Source: Streptacidiphilus rugosus AM-16
GTDB lineage: Bacteria > Actinomycetota > Actinomycetes > Streptomycetales > Streptomycetaceae
NCBI RefSeq assembly: GCF_000744655.1
Contig: NZ_JQMJ01000004.1
Coordinates: forward strand, 434,001-498,000
Direction: 5' to 3'
DNA: 64,000 nucleotides
Part shown: positions 61,986 to 64,000 of the stretch, one piece after another
Position numbering within the stretch: the first letter of the stretch is position 1
How the letters are laid out: each line of letters begins with the position of its first letter
The notes under the pieces: generated by a model
Database searches by the model: none
The model's input: only the letters and a program-made list of their open reading frames with translations
Told to the model about the DNA's origin: nothing
Translations under genes and position numbers: made by a program

Positions 61986-63206
61986 ATGTCCGCCCTCAAC
62001 GTCGCCTCCGAGGCCGGCCGGCTGCGCCAGGTCGTGTTGCACCGGCCCGGCCTGGAGCTGGCCAGGCTCACCCCGGGCAATGTCGACGCGCTGCTCTTCG
62101 ACGACATCCTGTGGGCCAAACGGGCCCGCGAGGAGCACGACGCCTTCGCCCAGGCGCTGCGCGACCGCGGCGTCCGTGTCCACCTCTACGGCGAACTGCT
62201 TGCCCAGACCCTGGAGCAGCCGGCCGCCCGGGCCTGGCTGCTGGACCGGGTCGTCAGCCCCGGCGCGGTCGGTCCGGCCCTGGTCGACCCGGTGCGGCGG
62301 CTGTGCGAGGACCTGGACGCCGAGACGCTGGCGGCCTACCTGATCGGCGGCGTCCTCAAGGACGACCTGCCGCTGGCCCATCCGGACAGCCTGGTCTGGA
62401 AGACCCTGGGCGACCAGGACTTCGCCCTGCCGCCGCTGCCCAACCACCTCTTCCCCCGGGACAACTGCTGCTGGATCGGCGACCGCTGCTCGCTCAACCC
62501 GATGGCCAGGCCCGCCCGGATCCGGGAGACGGTGCACACCGCGGCGATCCACCGCTTCCACCCGCTGTTCGCCGAGTCTCCGGCGCCGCTGCTGGACGGC
62601 ACGTCCCCGATCCCGGGGACCACCCTGGAGGGTGGCGACGTGCACGTGATCGCGCCCGGTGTGGTCATGGTCGGCATGGGCGAGCGCACCACCCCGCAGG
62701 CGGTCGAGCAGCTGACCGCCGCGCTGTTCGCCACCGGGACGGCGCACCGCGTGATCGCCGTCCGGCTGCCGCGCAGCCGTGCGTTCATGCACCTGGACAC
62801 CGTGATGACGATGGTCGACCGGGACGCCTTCGCGCTCTATCCCGGTCTCGCCGACGCCCTGCGGTCCTGGACGCTCACGCCCGATTCCGAGCGGCCCACC
62901 GGCTTCGCCGTCTCCGCCGACGCCGACCTCGGCGCCTCGCTCGCGGACGCTCTGGGCCTGGACAAGGTCCGCTTCCTGTCCGCGCCGCAGGACGTGCGCG
63001 CGGCCGAGCGGGAGCAGTGGGACGACGGCAGCAACTTCCTGGCGCTGGAGCCGGGCGTGGTCGTCGGCTACGAGCGCAACGTCACCACCAACACCTACCT
63101 GCGCCGCCAGGGCATCGAGGTGGTCACCATCGCCGGCTCCGAGCCGGGCCGTGGACGCGGTGGTCCGCGCTGCATGTCCTGCCCGATCGAGCGCGACCCC
63201 GCGTAA
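61986..63206 (+). CDS. arcA: Arginine deiminase
   Basis: 406 residues. It hydrolyses arginine to citrulline and ammonia. Key motifs: [29 protein letters not shown] (catalytic His and Asp) and the C-terminal [13 protein letters not shown] with nucleophile Cys396. AGGAGG precedes the ATG. First enzyme of the ADI pathway, giving ATP without respiration together with ornithine carbamoyltransferase and carbamate kinase (the last not in the window). Confidence 0.97.
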   Translation: MSALNVASEAGRLRQVVLHRPGLELARLTPGNVDALLFDDILWAKRAREEHDAFAQALRDRGVRVHLYGELLAQTLEQPAARAWLLDRVVSPGAVGPALVDPVRRLCEDLDAETLAAYLIGGVLKDDLPLAHPDSLVWKTLGDQDFALPPLPNHLFPRDNCCWIGDRCSLNPMARPARIRETVHTAAIHRFHPLFAESPAPLLDGTSPIPGTTLEGGDVHVIAPGVVMVGMGERTTPQAVEQLTAALFATGTAHRVIAVRLPRSRAFMHLDTVMTMVDRDAFALYPGLADALRSWTLTPDSERPTGFAVSADADLGASLADALGLDKVRFLSAPQDVRAAEREQWDDGSNFLALEPGVVVGYERNVTTNTYLRRQGIEVVTIAGSEPGRGRGGPRCMSCPIERDPA

Positions 63207-63230
63207 CCTTCCGTCCCCCGAGGAGAAGCC

Positions 63231-64000
63231 ATGATGAGCGTCGACCTGCACGGCCGCTCGTACCTGCACGAGCTGGACTACACCGCCGCCGAGATCCACC
63301 ACCTGCTCGACCTCGCCGCCGAGCTCAAGGCCGCCCACCGCGAAGGGCGCGAGACCCCGTGTCTGACGGGGCTGCGGCTGGCCCTGGTCTTCGAGAAGAG
63401 TTCGACCCGCACCCGCTGCGCCTTCGAGGGGGCCGCCGCCCACCAGGGCATGACCACCACCTACCTGGACCCGGCCGGATCCCACATCGGCCACAAGGAG
63501 AGCGTCGCCGACACCGCCCGCGTGCTCGGCCGGATGTTCGACGCCATCGAGTACCGGGGCTACGGTCAGGACGTCGTCGAGGAGCTGGCCCGCACCGCCG
63601 GGGTGCCGGTCTACAACGGACTGACCGACACCGCGCACCCCACCCAGAGCCTGTGCGACGTCTTCACCATGCGCGAGCACAGCGGTCGCCCCGTGGAGGA
63701 GATCTCCTTCTGCTACCTCGGCGACGCCTCCAACAACACCGCCGCCTCGCTGCTGGCGATGGGCAGCCTGCTCGGAATGGACGTCAGGTTCGCCGCACCA
63801 CGCGACCTGTGGCCCGACGACGAACTCCTGGCGCGGTGCCGCCTGGTCGCCGAGGGGAGCGGCGCACGGATCACGCTGACCGAGTCCGTCGACGAGGGGG
63901 TGCACGGCGTGGACTACCTCTACACCGACGTCTGGGTCTCCATGGGCGAGCCCGCCGACCTGTGGCGGGACCGGATCCAACTGCTGCTGCCCTACCAGGT
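63231..64000 (+). CDS. arcB: Catabolic ornithine carbamoyltransferase, C-terminus beyond window
   Basis: 256 complete codons present. Carbamoyl-phosphate site [12 protein letters not shown], then [27 protein letters not shown] and [15 protein letters not shown]. In this operon it should run in the catabolic direction, splitting citrulline to ornithine and carbamoyl phosphate. AGGAG precedes the first of two ATGs (63231, 63234). 24 nt after arcA. About 80 C-terminal residues, including the SMG-loop region, lie outside. Confidence 0.95.
   Translation, partial: MMSVDLHGRSYLHELDYTAAEIHHLLDLAAELKAAHREGRETPCLTGLRLALVFEKSSTRTRCAFEGAAAHQGMTTTYLDPAGSHIGHKESVADTARVLGRMFDAIEYRGYGQDVVEELARTAGVPVYNGLTDTAHPTQSLCDVFTMREHSGRPVEEISFCYLGDASNNTAASLLAMGSLLGMDVRFAAPRDLWPDDELLARCRLVAEGSGARITLTESVDEGVHGVDYLYTDVWVSMGEPADLWRDRIQLLLPYQ

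Noticed and set aside
60132..63980. A 1282-codon open frame on the minus strand
   Set aside because: It is antisense to the permease, arcA and arcB, all of which have clear motifs; its sequence is biased repeats of Gly, Arg, Val and Gln.

Overview
The window is high-GC actinomycete DNA, most likely Streptomycetaceae (Streptomyces, Kitasatospora or Streptacidiphilus type). Reasons are the very strong G/C bias at third codon positions, frequent GTG starts, AGGAGG-type ribosome sites, and typical families: DUF2267, DUF3040, long HPF, universal stress proteins, LacI-controlled sugar ABC transporters without their own ATPase, and OsdR/DevR-like dyads. No tRNA, rRNA or CRISPR array was seen.

Layout. 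(1) 1-8266 is a compact beta-1,3-glucan utilisation locus: a secreted GH81 endoglucanase (cut by the window start), a lipoprotein binding protein, two permeases, a GH1 beta-glucosidase and a LacI regulator, tied together by copies of a GARAGCGCTYTC operator. (2) 8495-18216 is a stress or dormancy-flavoured block: DUF7144 membrane protein, CapA-like protein, DrrAB-like exporter, DUF2267, a decayed SDR fragment, DUF3040, an SPFH/flotillin protein, ATP-type phosphofructokinase and a tandem universal stress protein. (3) 18281-22478 is an oleate hydratase and a patatin-like lipase, once adjacent, now split by an IS110-family element. The element's 5' noncoding end reads as a bridge RNA whose four guide segments match this insertion site and the element's own junction. 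(4) 23382-35744 is a minus-strand biosynthetic operon of unusual composition: a stand-alone adenylation domain, one carrier protein, a flavin amine oxidase, a second AMP ligase, a KamA-type radical-SAM aminomutase, an ATP-grasp ligase, two PaaK-like adenylating enzymes, an MFS exporter and an SDR. Most genes overlap by 4 nt. The adenylation code and the aminomutase residues both point to a basic amino acid such as lysine. (5) 35976-49596 is mixed: TerD-VWA protein, FeS-type photolyase with a divergent FAD oxidoreductase, MMPL transporter plus MarR plus an Imm-5-like protein, a Roadblock protein, ArsR, secreted proteins, an aldo/keto reductase and an F420-type LLM protein. (6) 49616-64000 returns to hypoxia/dormancy themes: a DrrAB-like exporter, flavohemoprotein, PPOX-type flavin protein, flavodoxin, SMR exporter, a frameshifted P1B-5 ATPase with a hemerythrin tail, a three-domain HPF, a tandem universal stress protein and the arginine deiminase pathway (APC permease, ArcA, partial ArcB).

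How it fits together. Blocks 2 and 6 look like one functional theme, survival without oxygen or growth: ATP from arginine, ribosome hibernation, NO detoxification, iron handling and stress proteins. Five GGGNC-N4-GNCCC dyads lie in their intergenic regions and could be OsdR/DevR-type sites. Block 1 is self-contained carbohydrate import and hydrolysis. Block 4 is a candidate uncharacterised natural-product pathway. The IS110 element is the best-resolved mobile feature.
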